Source of the DNA: an uncultured Sulfitobacter sp.
GTDB lineage: Bacteria; Pseudomonadota; Alphaproteobacteria; Rhodobacterales; Rhodobacteraceae
Length of the DNA stretch: 64,000 nt
Assembly: GCA_913060815.1 (NCBI GenBank)
Contig: CAJXSZ010000014.1
Coordinates: 1 to 64,000 of the forward strand
Direction of reading: 5' to 3'
Shown in pieces: positions 1 through 8,963 of this stretch (within the stretch, counting starts at the first letter, position 1; each line of letters opens with the position of its first letter). The notes beneath the pieces were generated by a model. It saw only the letters and a list, made by a program, of their open reading frames with translations. It was not told where the DNA came from and made no database searches. A program made the position numbers and the translations under genes.

Positions 1-48
1 CGAGATTTCTGCCTGTCTCGTGGGCTCGGAGATGTGTATAAGAGACAG
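1..48. other. Illumina Nextera library adapter (not genomic)
   Basis: Bases 1-6 match the 3' end of the Illumina P7 primer, bases 7-14 (TTCTGCCT) match the i7 index N703 as it appears in the primer, and bases 15-48 are the Nextera read-2 adapter, ending in the 19-bp Tn5 mosaic end at 30-48. The match is end to end and in construct order, so this is untrimmed sequencing library, not organism DNA. Real sequence starts at 49 and the first gene is cut there by the assembly, not by biology. Confidence 0.97.
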
Positions 49-659
49 GCCTGCAGCAGGGCGTCTTGCGCATCCAGTACGACCTGATCACGCTCTTTGG
101 CAGTACGCTCAAGCGCGTCGGCCATAAAATCCATCGGGGCTGTGCTCGCGGCGACCTGCACCGCGCCACCGTCCTCGGATTGCAGGGCGGCAACTTGGGT
201 CCGGGCCTGCTCACGGTCTTTCATGGTGTCGCGCAGAGTGGACTGGATCACTTCGATCCCTGTCTCAAGTTCGCGGCGGCGTGTCTCGGAGGACAGCAGT
301 TCGGATTGCATGATCGAAATCTGGGCAAGTGCCGCGTTAAAACGCTCTTGCGCGGCAAGCGCTTCCTCGGCACGGGCGTCGCGCTGGCCGCTCAAATCGT
401 TGAGACGCGCCTGATAGGTCCGCTGGTCCCGCTTTGCCTGCTCACGGAAGTTGCCAGAGCCGATGCTGTCCATCAAAATGATGGCAGTCGCCACGATCGC
501 CCACGCCACAAGGGCCGAACATCCGGCCATCGCAATAAGCTGGGTGACAGGGCGCAAGCGGATGAAACGCGTGTCATTGTCTGATTTCAGAAATACGCGG
601 CGCTCCGGAAAATGCTTTTCCAGAAACGCATGAGTTTTAATCGCGAGCTGTGTACGCAC
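49..659 (-). CDS. M23 family metallopeptidase, N-terminal part (truncated at contig end)
   Basis: Reading the minus strand from a GTG at 659 gives VRTQLAIKTHAFLEKHFPER followed by a single membrane helix at about residues 39-64 and then a long charged coiled coil to the contig edge. This is the arrangement of Rhodobacterales peptidoglycan DD-endopeptidases with an N-terminal DUF5930 domain; the catalytic M23 domain would lie in the missing C-terminal part. The role would be periplasmic cell-wall cleavage in growth or division. The GTG start is chosen because a purine-rich AGAGGG lies about 11 nt upstream and no better in-frame start is seen. The 3' end is lost at the adapter junction, so the assignment rests on the N-terminal domain only. 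Confidence 0.7.
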
Positions 660-806
660 GTCTTTTTTTTCCCTCTTTAACCTGCCATGGTCCAATGTGT
701 CCCTCACAGGTCCATCAACGCACCCGCAATACCCTTTTGAGGAGGGGGCGGGCAACCCTTCTGGTCTGCCACGCCCGATCCCTGCCTGTTTATGTGGCAA
801 TTGGGC

Positions 807-831
807 AAAAATCCGCCTATTTCAGCGGATT
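807..831 (-). terminator. Rho-independent terminator after the DUF455 gene
   Basis: On the minus strand AATCCGC (831-825) pairs with GCGGATT (816-810) around an 8-nt loop, and the stem runs into a T tract at 811-807. It lies 13 nt after the DUF455 stop codon at 844. Confidence 0.75.
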
Positions 832-843
832 GTCGTCCGAGGC

Positions 844-1665
844 TTACCTTGAACCCTGCGTTTCTTCGGCCAAGGGCCAGTAGAAATCGGGCGGTATGCC
901 CGCTTCGGCACGCTTCTCTTCGTTAAAGGGCGGCTTGAGCTGCCCGTGGAAGTATTGCCGCACCAGTGCGTGGAATTTCTGCGTCGGATCAAGCTCGTGG
1001 CGGCCGCACAGGAAATGAAACCACTTTGAGCCATAGGCGACATGATGCACTTCCTCGGCATAGATCGTCTCAAGGGCTGCAACGGCGTCGGTCTCTTTGG
1101 CCTGCTTGAACACGCGGATCATATTTGGTGTCACATCCAGCCCGCGTGCTTCCAGTACCATGGGCACAACGGCCAAACGTCCCATGAAGTCATCCACCGT
1201 GTCCTCGGCTGCACGCCACATGCCTGCATGGGCGGGCAGCGCGCCATAGTGGCTGCCTGCCGCTTCAAGGCAGTCACACATCAGGTTGAAATGTTTGGAT
1301 TCTTCATCAGCGGCTTTTACCCAGTCGTCATAATAGCCGATGGGCATCGGCACATCTGTGAAGCGCGCAATAATGTCCCAATGCAGATCAACCGCGTTCA
1401 GCTCGATGTGGGCAACGGCATGCATCAGGGCTATCCGCCCCTCAGGCGTTCCTGGTTTGCGATGTGGCACGTCGCGCGGGCTGAGCAGTTCTGGTGCGGC
1501 GGGGCGCGCAGGATGTAGCGGCGGATTGGCCGTGCCGATCTCGGGATGGGCACCATCCGCGCGCGCCGCACGCCACATCGCAGCGTATTTGTGCGACAAT
1601 GCGGTCTTTTCGCGCCCGTCCGCCGTACGCAGAACCGCTTCGGCCATTTCGGCAAGAGGCATCAT
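844..1665 (-). CDS. DUF455 ferritin-like domain protein
   Basis: 273 residues with the DUF455 (COG2833, PF04305) ferritin-like four-helix pattern. Candidate di-iron ligands are visible in order: E88 in AHIELNAVDLHWD, E121/E122 with H125 in ADEESKHFN, E172 in VLEARGLDVTP and E204/E205 with H207/H208 in YAEEVHHVAYG. The family resembles the tRNA hydroxylase MiaE in fold, but its substrate is not established. The start overlaps the stop of the bcp gene by 4 nt, so the two are co-transcribed and a link to oxidative stress or iron is a reasonable inference. A good terminator follows. Confidence 0.88.
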   Translation of the reverse strand: MMPLAEMAEAVLRTADGREKTALSHKYAAMWRAARADGAHPEIGTANPPLHPARPAAPELLSPRDVPHRKPGTPEGRIALMHAVAHIELNAVDLHWDIIARFTDVPMPIGYYDDWVKAADEESKHFNLMCDCLEAAGSHYGALPAHAGMWRAAEDTVDDFMGRLAVVPMVLEARGLDVTPNMIRVFKQAKETDAVAALETIYAEEVHHVAYGSKWFHFLCGRHELDPTQKFHALVRQYFHGQLKPPFNEEKRAEAGIPPDFYWPLAEETQGSR

Positions 1666-2129
1666 AACGCGCGCACAGCCTCCAGCACTTCTTCAACATG
1701 GCCAGGCACTTTTACCTTGCGCCATATCTGCGCAATCGTGCCATCTGCGGCGATCAGAAAGGTGGCGCGCTCGATCCCCATGGATTTCTTGCCATACATG
1801 TTCTTTTCGACCCACACGCCGTAACTCTCGGTCACACTGCCTTCTTCATCGGACAACAGCGGTGCGGTCAGCCCGTATTTCGCGGCAAACTTATCGTGCT
1901 TTGCCATCGTATCACGGGAGATGCCGAACACCTTTGCGCCTGCGGCCTCGAACGAGGCGAGGTTCTCGGAAAAGCCGATGTTTTCCTTGGTACAGCCCGG
2001 TGTGTCATCGCGCGGGTAAAAGAACAGCACCACGGCTGATCCTTTCAACGCACTCAAGGTTACTTCGCCCCCGCCTGTCACGGGTAGGGTGAAATCGGGG
2101 GCGGTTTCGGCAATCTCTGGCACAGGCAA
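1662..2129 (-). CDS. bcp: Peroxiredoxin, Bcp/PrxQ type
   Basis: 155 residues, full length for the Bcp/PrxQ class of thioredoxin-fold peroxidases that reduce hydrogen peroxide and organic hydroperoxides in the cytoplasm. The peroxidatic cysteine is C46 in YPRDDTPGCTKEN, and the conserved T43/P44 and R near the C-terminal strand (MGIERATFLI) are present. The resolving cysteine that E. coli Bcp carries five residues later is absent here (TKENIGFSEN), and no other Cys is seen, so this should work as a 1-Cys enzyme. It is the first gene of a two-gene operon with the DUF455 ferritin-like protein and is transcribed away from the AsmA-like gene. Confidence 0.95.
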   Translation of the reverse strand: MPVPEIAETAPDFTLPVTGGGEVTLSALKGSAVVLFFYPRDDTPGCTKENIGFSENLASFEAAGAKVFGISRDTMAKHDKFAAKYGLTAPLLSDEEGSVTESYGVWVEKNMYGKKSMGIERATFLIAADGTIAQIWRKVKVPGHVEEVLEAVRAL

Positions 2130-2221
2130 TTCTCCGGTTTGTGATATCGTGTGGTGCGACCTTGGACTGGTCGCTCTGCTCTGTCATAGTAGGGCAGTGG
2201 CCCAAAAGTCCAACCTTGGCC

Positions 2222-5200
2222 ATGTCCGATACATCACCTTTCAAGAGTGACCTATCCCTGATGGTTGAGACGACCCCGCCAGAGCCGCCAAAGACACCGC
2301 GCCGCAAACGGGGCTGGTTCTTGCTTTTGCTCGGGCTTTTTAACGCGGCTTGGGCGCTTCTGGTTCTGGTCACGGTCGTGGCTGTTGCGGCCGTTTACCT
2401 GCTCTATGACCGCCCTGTGGTGATCCCTGCTTGGGCCGAAGCGCGCATAGAAAAGCGTCTGGCCACCGAATTTCCCGATGTGGCTATCGGCTTTGACGAG
2501 GTCCGTCTGCTTATGCAGGAAGGATGGCGGCCGCGTGTGCGTTTGCGCAACGTGACTGTCACAGACAGCGACGGTGCAGAGCTGGTACGCGTCGCCGAAG
2601 CGCGGGTCCGCTTTTCGCTGGACGGTTTGCGATCTCGACAGGCGCAACCCGCCGAAGTGGCGCTCGAGGGGGTGTTCGCCACGCTGATCCGCGCCGAAGA
2701 CGGCAGCCTGTCGCTACAGCCCGAGCAGCTTGGCAGCACGGGTAGTGCGCGGCAAGGTCCACCGCTCGGGCGCCTTGTGACCCGAATTGATGAAGTATTG
2801 CAACAACCTGGCCTCGCCAGCCTTGATCATGCCGAAATCCGTGGCCTCACTCTGCAGTTCGTCGACCGAAGGGCAAAGCGGGCCTTTACTCTTGATGGCG
2901 GGCGCATGATCGCAGAGCGCGATCAGGGAATGCTGACGGCGAGTGCCGATCTGGCAGTCTTGGGCAGTCAGGGGAGCGTGACGACCCTCGCAGCAAGCTA
3001 CAGTAGTGAGATTGGTGTGCCTGAAGCGCAATTCGGTGTTCGCATTGATGGCGCGTCGGCAGAAGATATCGCCACCCAAAGCCCGGCCTTTGCCTGGCTT
3101 GGTGCGCTGCGGGCGCCGATTTCGGGCGCTGTGCGCTCTGGGGTGCGCGGCGATGGCACGCTGGCCCCCTTGAACGCTACGCTGCAAATCGGGGAAGGGG
3201 CTGTTCAACCCAACTCCGAGACGTTGCCGATCCCCTTTGAGGGTGCGCGCGCCTACTTCGCCTATGACGCGGCTCAAGGGCTGCTTGATTTCAGCGAAAT
3301 GTCGGTGCGCAGCAAATGGATTACCGCGCGCGCAGAAGGGACGGCCTCGCTGACCGGATTGCGCAGTGGTGCGCTCGAGACATTGGTGGGGCAGTTTGCG
3401 GTGACGCAATTTCAGGCCAATCCTTTGGAGTTCTACCCCGAGCCAGTCAGCATCGAGGGGGCCGAACTGGATTTCCGGTTGCAGGCCGCGCCCTTCAAGC
3501 TTGAGATCGGGCGGCTCGATATCTTTGATGCGGGCCAGACCCGCCATGCCAAGGGGACATTAAGCGCCGAGCCCGAGGGCTGGCGAGTGGCCCTTGATGC
3601 TTATACCGATACGATCGACCCTGCGCGCATCATCGCGCTTTGGCCCGACGCAGTGCGCACGCGCACGCGCTCATGGCTGGCCAGCAATCTGATCGCAGCT
3701 GATATCAGCAATGCTGATTTCGCCTTGCGACTTGAGCCCCGTCAGCGGCCAGAGACCTTTCTATCTTTCGATTACCAAGAAGCCACAGTGAAATTTATGC
3801 GCACCCTGCCGCCGATCACGCAGGGGCGGGGACATGTCAGCCTCAATGACGGGCGTTTCGTGGTCGCGCTGGACGAAGGTATCGTGGAGGCCGACGTAGG
3901 CGGCGCGATACGCGTCACGGATTCTTCGTTTATTCTGCCCGATCTGATGGTGCGCGGCGGCACGCCGGCGATCGTACGGCTTAACACGACTGGTTCACTG
4001 CCAGCAGCACTCTGGATGTTGGACCAACCGCCCATTGGCGCGATGCAGCGCGCAGGGTTGCCCGTTACATTGGGACAGGGCGAGGTGGCGGCCTCGGGCA
4101 CATTGTCATTTCCGCTCAAGCGCGGTGGCCGCCCTGCGGAGGTGGTTTTTGATGTCACAGGCGATGTACGTAATTTGACCAGCAGCGATCTGATCAAAGG
4201 GCGCACGCTCGCGGCAGACCGGCTGCGGGTGACGGCCAATAACACCAATGTTCGGATCGCTGGGCAAGGCACGCTTGACGGGGTGCCGTTTGACGGCCGA
4301 TTTGACCAGCCTCTGCGCGGCGGTCTTGGGACCAGCACGGTGAGCGGCACCGCGCGGATCACGCAAAGCGCGCTGGATGCCTTCAACGTGGCTTTGCCCC
4401 CTGGCACGCTGTCAGGAGCGACCCAAGCACAGATAGCCATTGATCTGGAGCGCGGACAATCGCCGCGCATGAGCCTGAGGTCGGATTTGCAGGGTGCCGC
4501 GCTGCAGATCCCGCAATTGGGTTGGCGCAAAGCGGCGGGCGCGCGAGGCGCGCTCGATATGGACATCCGTTTGGGCGCAAACCCCGCAGTCACTGCGTTG
4601 CGCCTAAGTGGCGCAGGGTTGCAAGCAGAAGGCTCTGTTTCTCTGACGCAAGGCGGCGGGCTGGACCGACTGGCTCTGTCTCGGCTGCAAGTGGGAGATT
4701 GGCTGGATGTGCGGGCCGCTCTTGTAGGCCAAGGTGCGGGCCGCGCGCCGCAGGTGGTGGTGCAAAACGGGCGGATTGATCTGCGCACCGCACAATTTGG
4801 CGGCGCAGGAGAGGCAGGTGCTGTTGCAAACACACGCCAAGCCACTGCGCCAGCGCCGCCGATGCGTGTGACATTGGACCGTTTGCAGGTGACAGATACG
4901 CTCTGGCTGCAAGGGCTGGCGGGGACATTCAGCACCACCAGCGGGCTTGATGGGCCGTTCGAGGCACGGGTAAACGGTGGCACAGGGATTTCGGGCCGCG
5001 TGGTGCCACAAAACGGGCGCTCTGCGATCAGGCTGACCTCTGCGGATGCAGGAGGGGTGCTACGCTCGGCTGGAGTTTTGCAACAGGCTGTGGGCGGCAG
5101 GCTTGATCTGTCGCTGATACCGGTCGGCTCTGGCGGCGCGTTCGACGGGCAGCTGGCCGTCAACGGCGTCTCGATCAAAGATGCGCCGTCTATGGCCGCT

Positions 5201-5680
5201 TTGGTCAATTCACTCTCGGTGGTCGGGCTGGTGAACGAGATGAACGGTGACGGTATCTTTTTCGATGAGGTGGAAGCCGTATTTCGTCTGACCCCCGACC
5301 GGATGACGCTGACCCAAGGCAGTGCTGTGGGGGCGTCTCTGGGGCTGTCAATGGACGGTGTCTATGCCACCGATACAGGCCAGATCGCGATGCAGGGTGT
5401 GGTGACACCTGTCTATTTGCTCAACGGGATCGGATCGGTTCTAACCCGTAAAGGTGAGGGGTTCCTGGGATTTAATTATGAGCTGAGCGGTCCTGCTAAA
5501 TCGCCGGAAGTCTCTATCAATCCGCTGTCTGTTCTCGCGCCCGGTGGGCTGCGCGACATCTTTCGTGGCCCGAAAACGCAAGCGCCCCAGGTTGAGGGGG
5601 AGCAGCCCCCGCTCCAGACGCCGCAGCCCGCCGAGAGGCCGTCAAATACAGCCGTTGAACGTGACTTCGAAGGGCGATAA
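2222..5680 (+). CDS. AsmA-like/DUF3971 (YhdP-type) envelope protein
   Basis: About 1152 residues: a short basic cytoplasmic start, one membrane helix at about 31-61, then a very long periplasmic region of beta-strand-rich repeats with the AsmA-like C-terminal region (around GVVTPVYLLNGIGSVLTRKG). This is the DUF3971/AsmA_2 layout of bridge-like lipid transport proteins (YhdP, TamB relatives), thought to carry phospholipid between inner and outer membrane. The start is uncertain: ATG at 2222 is preferred, ATG at 2261 is possible, and an in-frame ATG at 2141 would overlap the divergent promoter region. The proline-rich tail after residue 1110 looks disordered. queA follows 9 bp downstream in the same direction. 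Confidence 0.88.
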   Translation: MSDTSPFKSDLSLMVETTPPEPPKTPRRKRGWFLLLLGLFNAAWALLVLVTVVAVAAVYLLYDRPVVIPAWAEARIEKRLATEFPDVAIGFDEVRLLMQEGWRPRVRLRNVTVTDSDGAELVRVAEARVRFSLDGLRSRQAQPAEVALEGVFATLIRAEDGSLSLQPEQLGSTGSARQGPPLGRLVTRIDEVLQQPGLASLDHAEIRGLTLQFVDRRAKRAFTLDGGRMIAERDQGMLTASADLAVLGSQGSVTTLAASYSSEIGVPEAQFGVRIDGASAEDIATQSPAFAWLGALRAPISGAVRSGVRGDGTLAPLNATLQIGEGAVQPNSETLPIPFEGARAYFAYDAAQGLLDFSEMSVRSKWITARAEGTASLTGLRSGALETLVGQFAVTQFQANPLEFYPEPVSIEGAELDFRLQAAPFKLEIGRLDIFDAGQTRHAKGTLSAEPEGWRVALDAYTDTIDPARIIALWPDAVRTRTRSWLASNLIAADISNADFALRLEPRQRPETFLSFDYQEATVKFMRTLPPITQGRGHVSLNDGRFVVALDEGIVEADVGGAIRVTDSSFILPDLMVRGGTPAIVRLNTTGSLPAALWMLDQPPIGAMQRAGLPVTLGQGEVAASGTLSFPLKRGGRPAEVVFDVTGDVRNLTSSDLIKGRTLAADRLRVTANNTNVRIAGQGTLDGVPFDGRFDQPLRGGLGTSTVSGTARITQSALDAFNVALPPGTLSGATQAQIAIDLERGQSPRMSLRSDLQGAALQIPQLGWRKAAGARGALDMDIRLGANPAVTALRLSGAGLQAEGSVSLTQGGGLDRLALSRLQVGDWLDVRAALVGQGAGRAPQVVVQNGRIDLRTAQFGGAGEAGAVANTRQATAPAPPMRVTLDRLQVTDTLWLQGLAGTFSTTSGLDGPFEARVNGGTGISGRVVPQNGRSAIRLTSADAGGVLRSAGVLQQAVGGRLDLSLIPVGSGGAFDGQLAVNGVSIKDAPSMAALVNSLSVVGLVNEMNGDGIFFDEVEAVFRLTPDRMTLTQGSAVGASLGLSMDGVYATDTGQIAMQGVVTPVYLLNGIGSVLTRKGEGFLGFNYELSGPAKSPEVSINPLSVLAPGGLRDIFRGPKTQAPQVEGEQPPLQTPQPAERPSNTAVERDFEGR

Positions 5681-5689
5681 GGCGACGCC

Positions 5690-6754
5690 ATGAAACTCAG
5701 TGATTTTGACTTTGACCTCCCCGAAAATCTCATCGCCGTGCGCCCCGCACAGCCGCGATCCTCTGCGCGTTTGCTGGTAGCGCAAGGGGAGACGATCTGC
5801 GATGCGAAGGTGTCTGATCTAACCCAATGGCTTAGGGCAGGTGACCGTCTGGTGCTCAATGACACGCGTGTCATTCCCGCGCGCCTGTCTGGCGCCCGCC
5901 ACCGTGATAGCGCGCAAGGACCTGTCGTTGCCAAGATCGAGGTCACGCTGTTGGAGCCGCAATCGGATGCGGGCGTCTGGTCGGCCCTCGTCAAACCCCT
6001 GCGCAAGCTCAAGATGGGCGAGACGGTCATCTTCTCCTCTGATCTAAGTGCGGTGATGGAAGGGGCGGCGGACGGCCAAGCCTACCTGCGCTTCAACCTG
6101 ACGGGCGATGACTTTGACACGGCCTTGAATGAAGCGGGCGCGATGCCACTACCGCCCTACATTGCGGCAAAGCGGGCAGCCGATGCACAGGATAAGACGG
6201 ACTATCAGACGGTTTGGGCCAAAACCGCAGGTGCTGTGGCAGCGCCCACGGCGTCGTTGCATTTCGACGCGCCACTGCTTGAGGCGCTGCGAGAGCTTGG
6301 TGTAAGCATTAGCTACGTCACGCTGCATGTGGGGGCGGGGACATTCTTGCCTGTCAAGGTTGACGATATCTCGGACCACAAAATGCATTCGGAATGGGGG
6401 CAAGTCAGCGAGGGCGCCGCCGCGGAGATTGCGGCAACCAAAGCGGCGGGCGGGCGCGTAATCCCTGTCGGCACAACAGCGCTCCGCCTCATCGAGACGG
6501 CAGGGCGGGAAGGGGCCATCAGCGCGTGGGAAGGTGACACCGATATCTTCATCACACCGGGGTTCACCTTCAATGTGGCGGACGCGCTGATGACCAATTT
6601 TCATCTGCCCAAATCGACGTTGATGATGCTGGTCTCGGCCTTGATGGGATCGCAGACCATTCGCGATATTTACGCCCATGCGATTAGCCAAAAATATCGC
6701 TTTTTCTCTTACGGAGACGCATCGCTGCTGATACCGCCACGCAAAAGCGACTGA
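5690..6754 (+). CDS. queA: S-adenosylmethionine:tRNA ribosyltransferase-isomerase
   Basis: 354 residues, full length for QueA, which transfers and isomerises the ribosyl moiety of S-adenosylmethionine onto 7-aminomethyl-7-deazaguanine in tRNA to make epoxyqueuosine. Family landmarks are present: the N-terminal [16 protein letters not shown] with [13 protein letters not shown], the [11 protein letters not shown] segment, [31 protein letters not shown] and the C-terminal [16 protein letters not shown]. It begins 9 bp after the AsmA-like gene, suggesting read-through, though the functions are unrelated. No other queuosine gene is in the window. Confidence 0.97.
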   Translation: MKLSDFDFDLPENLIAVRPAQPRSSARLLVAQGETICDAKVSDLTQWLRAGDRLVLNDTRVIPARLSGARHRDSAQGPVVAKIEVTLLEPQSDAGVWSALVKPLRKLKMGETVIFSSDLSAVMEGAADGQAYLRFNLTGDDFDTALNEAGAMPLPPYIAAKRAADAQDKTDYQTVWAKTAGAVAAPTASLHFDAPLLEALRELGVSISYVTLHVGAGTFLPVKVDDISDHKMHSEWGQVSEGAAAEIAATKAAGGRVIPVGTTALRLIETAGREGAISAWEGDTDIFITPGFTFNVADALMTNFHLPKSTLMMLVSALMGSQTIRDIYAHAISQKYRFFSYGDASLLIPPRKSD

Positions 6755-6829
6755 ACGGGGTCGCAGGCAGACCCGACAGGGCGGCAAATGCGCTGTTAGG
6801 GCTGAGAAATAAGGTAAGGATTCGGAACA

Positions 6830-8101
6830 ATGTGGCAGGTCTTCATAAGCGCTTGGGCGCTGTTATTCGGTATGTTCCTGTTGATGCTCGGCAACGGCAT
6901 GCAAGGCACGCTGCTTGGTATTCGCGGTGAGCTTGAGGGCTTTGATACCTTTGCCATGTCGATTGTTATGTCGGCCTATTTTGTAGGCTTTCTGGGCGGC
7001 TCGCGTCTCGCTCCGGGCATGATCCGTCGGGTAGGCCACGTACGTGTGTTTGCGGCCCTTGCCTCACTCATTTCTGTCGTGATGATCCTCTATCCGACCT
7101 TCCCTTACATTTGGCTTTGGGTATTGGGGCGTGTGCTGATCGGCTTTTGCTTCTCGGCGGTGTATGTCACGGCAGAAAGCTGGCTGAACAATGCTGCCGA
7201 CAATTCAAACCGTGGGCAGGCGCTCTCGCTTTATATGATCATACAAACCCTCGGGATCGTGGCCGCACAAGCCATGCTGCTGGTGGCGGAGCCTGATGGC
7301 TTTATCCTCTTTGTGATCCCATCTGTTGCGGTGAGCATCGCGATCACGCCGATCCTTTTGTCGATTAGCCCCACGCCTGCTTTCGAGACCACCAAACCGA
7401 TGAGCTTGAAAGAGCTGATGAGCTTTTCTCCCTTGGGCTGTGTCGGCATGTTTATCTTGGGCGGCATTTTCTCGGCGCAATTCGGCATGTCCTCGGTCTA
7501 CGGTGCCGAAGCGGGCTTGAGTGTTGCGCAAATCTCGACCTTCGTGGCCACCTTCTTTATCGGGGCTGTGGTGCTGCAATATCCCATCGGATGGCTATCG
7601 GACCGCGTGGACCGACGTTTCCTGATTATCGTGGTTTCAATCGTTGGCTTTGGGGGCTGCATCATCGGAATGCTGATGGGGGAGGTCTTTACCCTGCTGC
7701 TGCTGTCGGCCTTTGTGATTGGTGCGATGGCGAACCCGCTTTATTCGCTGCTGATTGCGCACACCAATGACTTTCTCGAGCATGAGGATATGGCGGCAGC
7801 CTCTGGTGGGCTGATCTTTATCAACGGATTAGGCGCCATTCTTGGGCCGATGATTACGGGTTGGATGATGGGCACATCGTTGGGGCCGGCAGGATTCTAT
7901 TTGTTCACGGCCGTCTTGTTTGCCGCAATGATTGCCTATGCCGGCTACCGTTCCACCGTGCGCGCGACACTGCCCGTGGAAGAGACCGGATCGTATGTTC
8001 CAATGGGTCCAACCGCGACGAGTGTGGCCATGGAGATCGCGCAGGAATATGCGATCGAAGCCGATCTGGAAGAGGAAGATGCTGTCCTGCAGACCCCGTG
8101 A
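6830..8101 (+). CDS. MFS transporter (YcaD-like)
   Basis: 423 residues with about twelve hydrophobic helices and the major facilitator signature between helices 2 and 3 (GGSRLAPGMIRRVGHVRVF) and again mid-protein (GWLSDRVDRRFLI). The nearest described group by pattern is the YcaD/UMF-type permeases; no substrate can be read from the sequence. The C-terminal tail is acidic (EADLEEEDAVLQ). A Shine-Dalgarno-like AAGGATTCGGAAC precedes the ATG. It is separated from queA by 75 bp and followed by a small hairpin, so it may be a single-gene unit. Confidence 0.88.
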   Translation: MWQVFISAWALLFGMFLLMLGNGMQGTLLGIRGELEGFDTFAMSIVMSAYFVGFLGGSRLAPGMIRRVGHVRVFAALASLISVVMILYPTFPYIWLWVLGRVLIGFCFSAVYVTAESWLNNAADNSNRGQALSLYMIIQTLGIVAAQAMLLVAEPDGFILFVIPSVAVSIAITPILLSISPTPAFETTKPMSLKELMSFSPLGCVGMFILGGIFSAQFGMSSVYGAEAGLSVAQISTFVATFFIGAVVLQYPIGWLSDRVDRRFLIIVVSIVGFGGCIIGMLMGEVFTLLLLSAFVIGAMANPLYSLLIAHTNDFLEHEDMAAASGGLIFINGLGAILGPMITGWMMGTSLGPAGFYLFTAVLFAAMIAYAGYRSTVRATLPVEETGSYVPMGPTATSVAMEIAQEYAIEADLEEEDAVLQTP

Positions 8102-8102
8102 A

Positions 8103-8120
8103 GCGGCAATTTCTTGCCGC
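8103..8120 (+). terminator. Hairpin after the MFS gene, possible weak terminator
   Basis: GCGGCAA (8103-8109), loop TTTC, TTGCCGC (8114-8120) form a perfect 7-bp stem directly after the MFS stop codon. There is no T tract after it, so termination is plausible but not certain. Confidence 0.4.
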
Positions 8121-8203
8121 CTAAAGGAAACTTTACCTCAGGTGAGCCAAATGGTTGCGCTAAACATGTCGGTTCTGTTGCAATTTGTGTGTATCAAAGT
8201 GCG

Positions 8204-8218
8204 TTAATCTACCCTTAA
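8204..8218 (+). promoter_or_regulatory. Candidate CtrA binding box
   Basis: TTAA at 8204-8207, exactly seven bases, then TTAA at 8215-8218 followed by C. This is the full TTAA-N7-TTAA recognition pattern of the alphaproteobacterial cell-cycle/motility regulator CtrA. It lies 34-48 bp upstream of the DUF924 start codon, a usual position for direct control. The match is by eye; chance occurrence in an AT-rich gap cannot be excluded. Confidence 0.5.
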
Positions 8219-8251
8219 CTTGATTGTAACAGTTTTGTTAAGGACGAGAAA

Positions 8252-8836
8252 ATGGTGCATCCTCAAGAGGTTTTGGAATTCTGGCTTGATCACGTGGGCG
8301 AGGGTGGCTGGTACAAGGCCGACGATGCCATTGATGCTCAGATCACGGAACGGTTCTTGTCTACATGGCAGGCCGCACGCGACGGCGGCCTGAGCATGTG
8401 GCTCACCTATCCCTCAGGTGCGCTGGCCTATCTCATCCTAACGGATCAATTCTCGCGCAACATGTTTCGCGGAGAGGCGAAAGCCTTCGCCCTTGATCCA
8501 GTTGCATTGGCTGTTGCCAAACGCGCAATCTGCAAAGGGTGGGACCTCAAGATCGACGCCCCCGCGCGCCAGTTCTTTTACCTGCCGCTGATGCACTCGG
8601 AAAGCCTGTGTGATCAGGACCGCTGTATCCGCCTGCTGGTAGAGCGCATGCCCCAGCAGGGCGAAGGAAACATGATACACGCAAAGGCCCACCGCGAAGT
8701 GATCCGACAGTTTGGCCGCTTCCCTTACCGCAATGCAGCGCTGTCTCGCGATGATACACGCGCAGAAACTGCATATGCTGAGAAGGGCGGTTATGGGTCA
8801 ACTTTGCGTGCGCTACAGGCTGATATCGCCGCCTGA
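8252..8836 (+). CDS. DUF924 family protein
   Basis: 194 residues matching the DUF924 (COG3803) family throughout: QEVLEFWLDHVGEGGWYKAD at the N-terminus, the LILTDQFSRNMFRGEAKAFA core and the PARQFFYLPLMHSESL segment. The family is all-helical, resembles TPR folds and has no established activity. The ATG follows a clear ribosome site (AAGGACGAGAA). Upstream there is a CtrA-like box. It is followed by 127 bp and then lpdA, so it is probably transcribed alone. Confidence 0.9.
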   Translation: MVHPQEVLEFWLDHVGEGGWYKADDAIDAQITERFLSTWQAARDGGLSMWLTYPSGALAYLILTDQFSRNMFRGEAKAFALDPVALAVAKRAICKGWDLKIDAPARQFFYLPLMHSESLCDQDRCIRLLVERMPQQGEGNMIHAKAHREVIRQFGRFPYRNAALSRDDTRAETAYAEKGGYGSTLRALQADIAA

Positions 8837-8919
8837 GCGTGCGGTATAGCTCGCGGAACTGAAAAGAGCGGCTTTTGCATAGCTGCTGGTCACTCTGCGC
8901 CATTGCTGGAATACTGGAG

Positions 8920-8939
8920 ATAGTTTAAGGCTAAACTAT
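8920..8939. promoter_or_regulatory. Perfect inverted repeat upstream of lpdA (candidate operator)
   Basis: ATAGTTTA (8920-8927), spacer AGGC, TAAACTAT (8932-8939): two perfect 8-bp arms. It ends 24 bp before the lpdA start codon. The short symmetric arms and the position suggest a repressor operator for lpdA. The short spacer would also allow a hairpin, but no T tract follows, so an operator is preferred over a terminator. The binding protein is unknown. Confidence 0.5.
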
Positions 8940-8963
8940 ATTCTGTCGCAAGCGAGGTGCACC

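Noticed and set aside
3772-5208. 478-residue minus-strand frame inside the AsmA-like gene
   Set aside because: Ser/Pro/Arg-rich shadow of a high G+C gene; the plus strand holds a full family protein.
7111-7579. Hydrophilic His/Arg-rich frames inside the first MFS gene
   Set aside because: Shadows of the transporter gene; no start signals.
8154-8168. Possible LacI-type site TTGCGCTAAACA upstream of DUF924
   Set aside because: It has an extra base in the right arm compared with the operators at the gap genes and no second half, so the match is not convincing.
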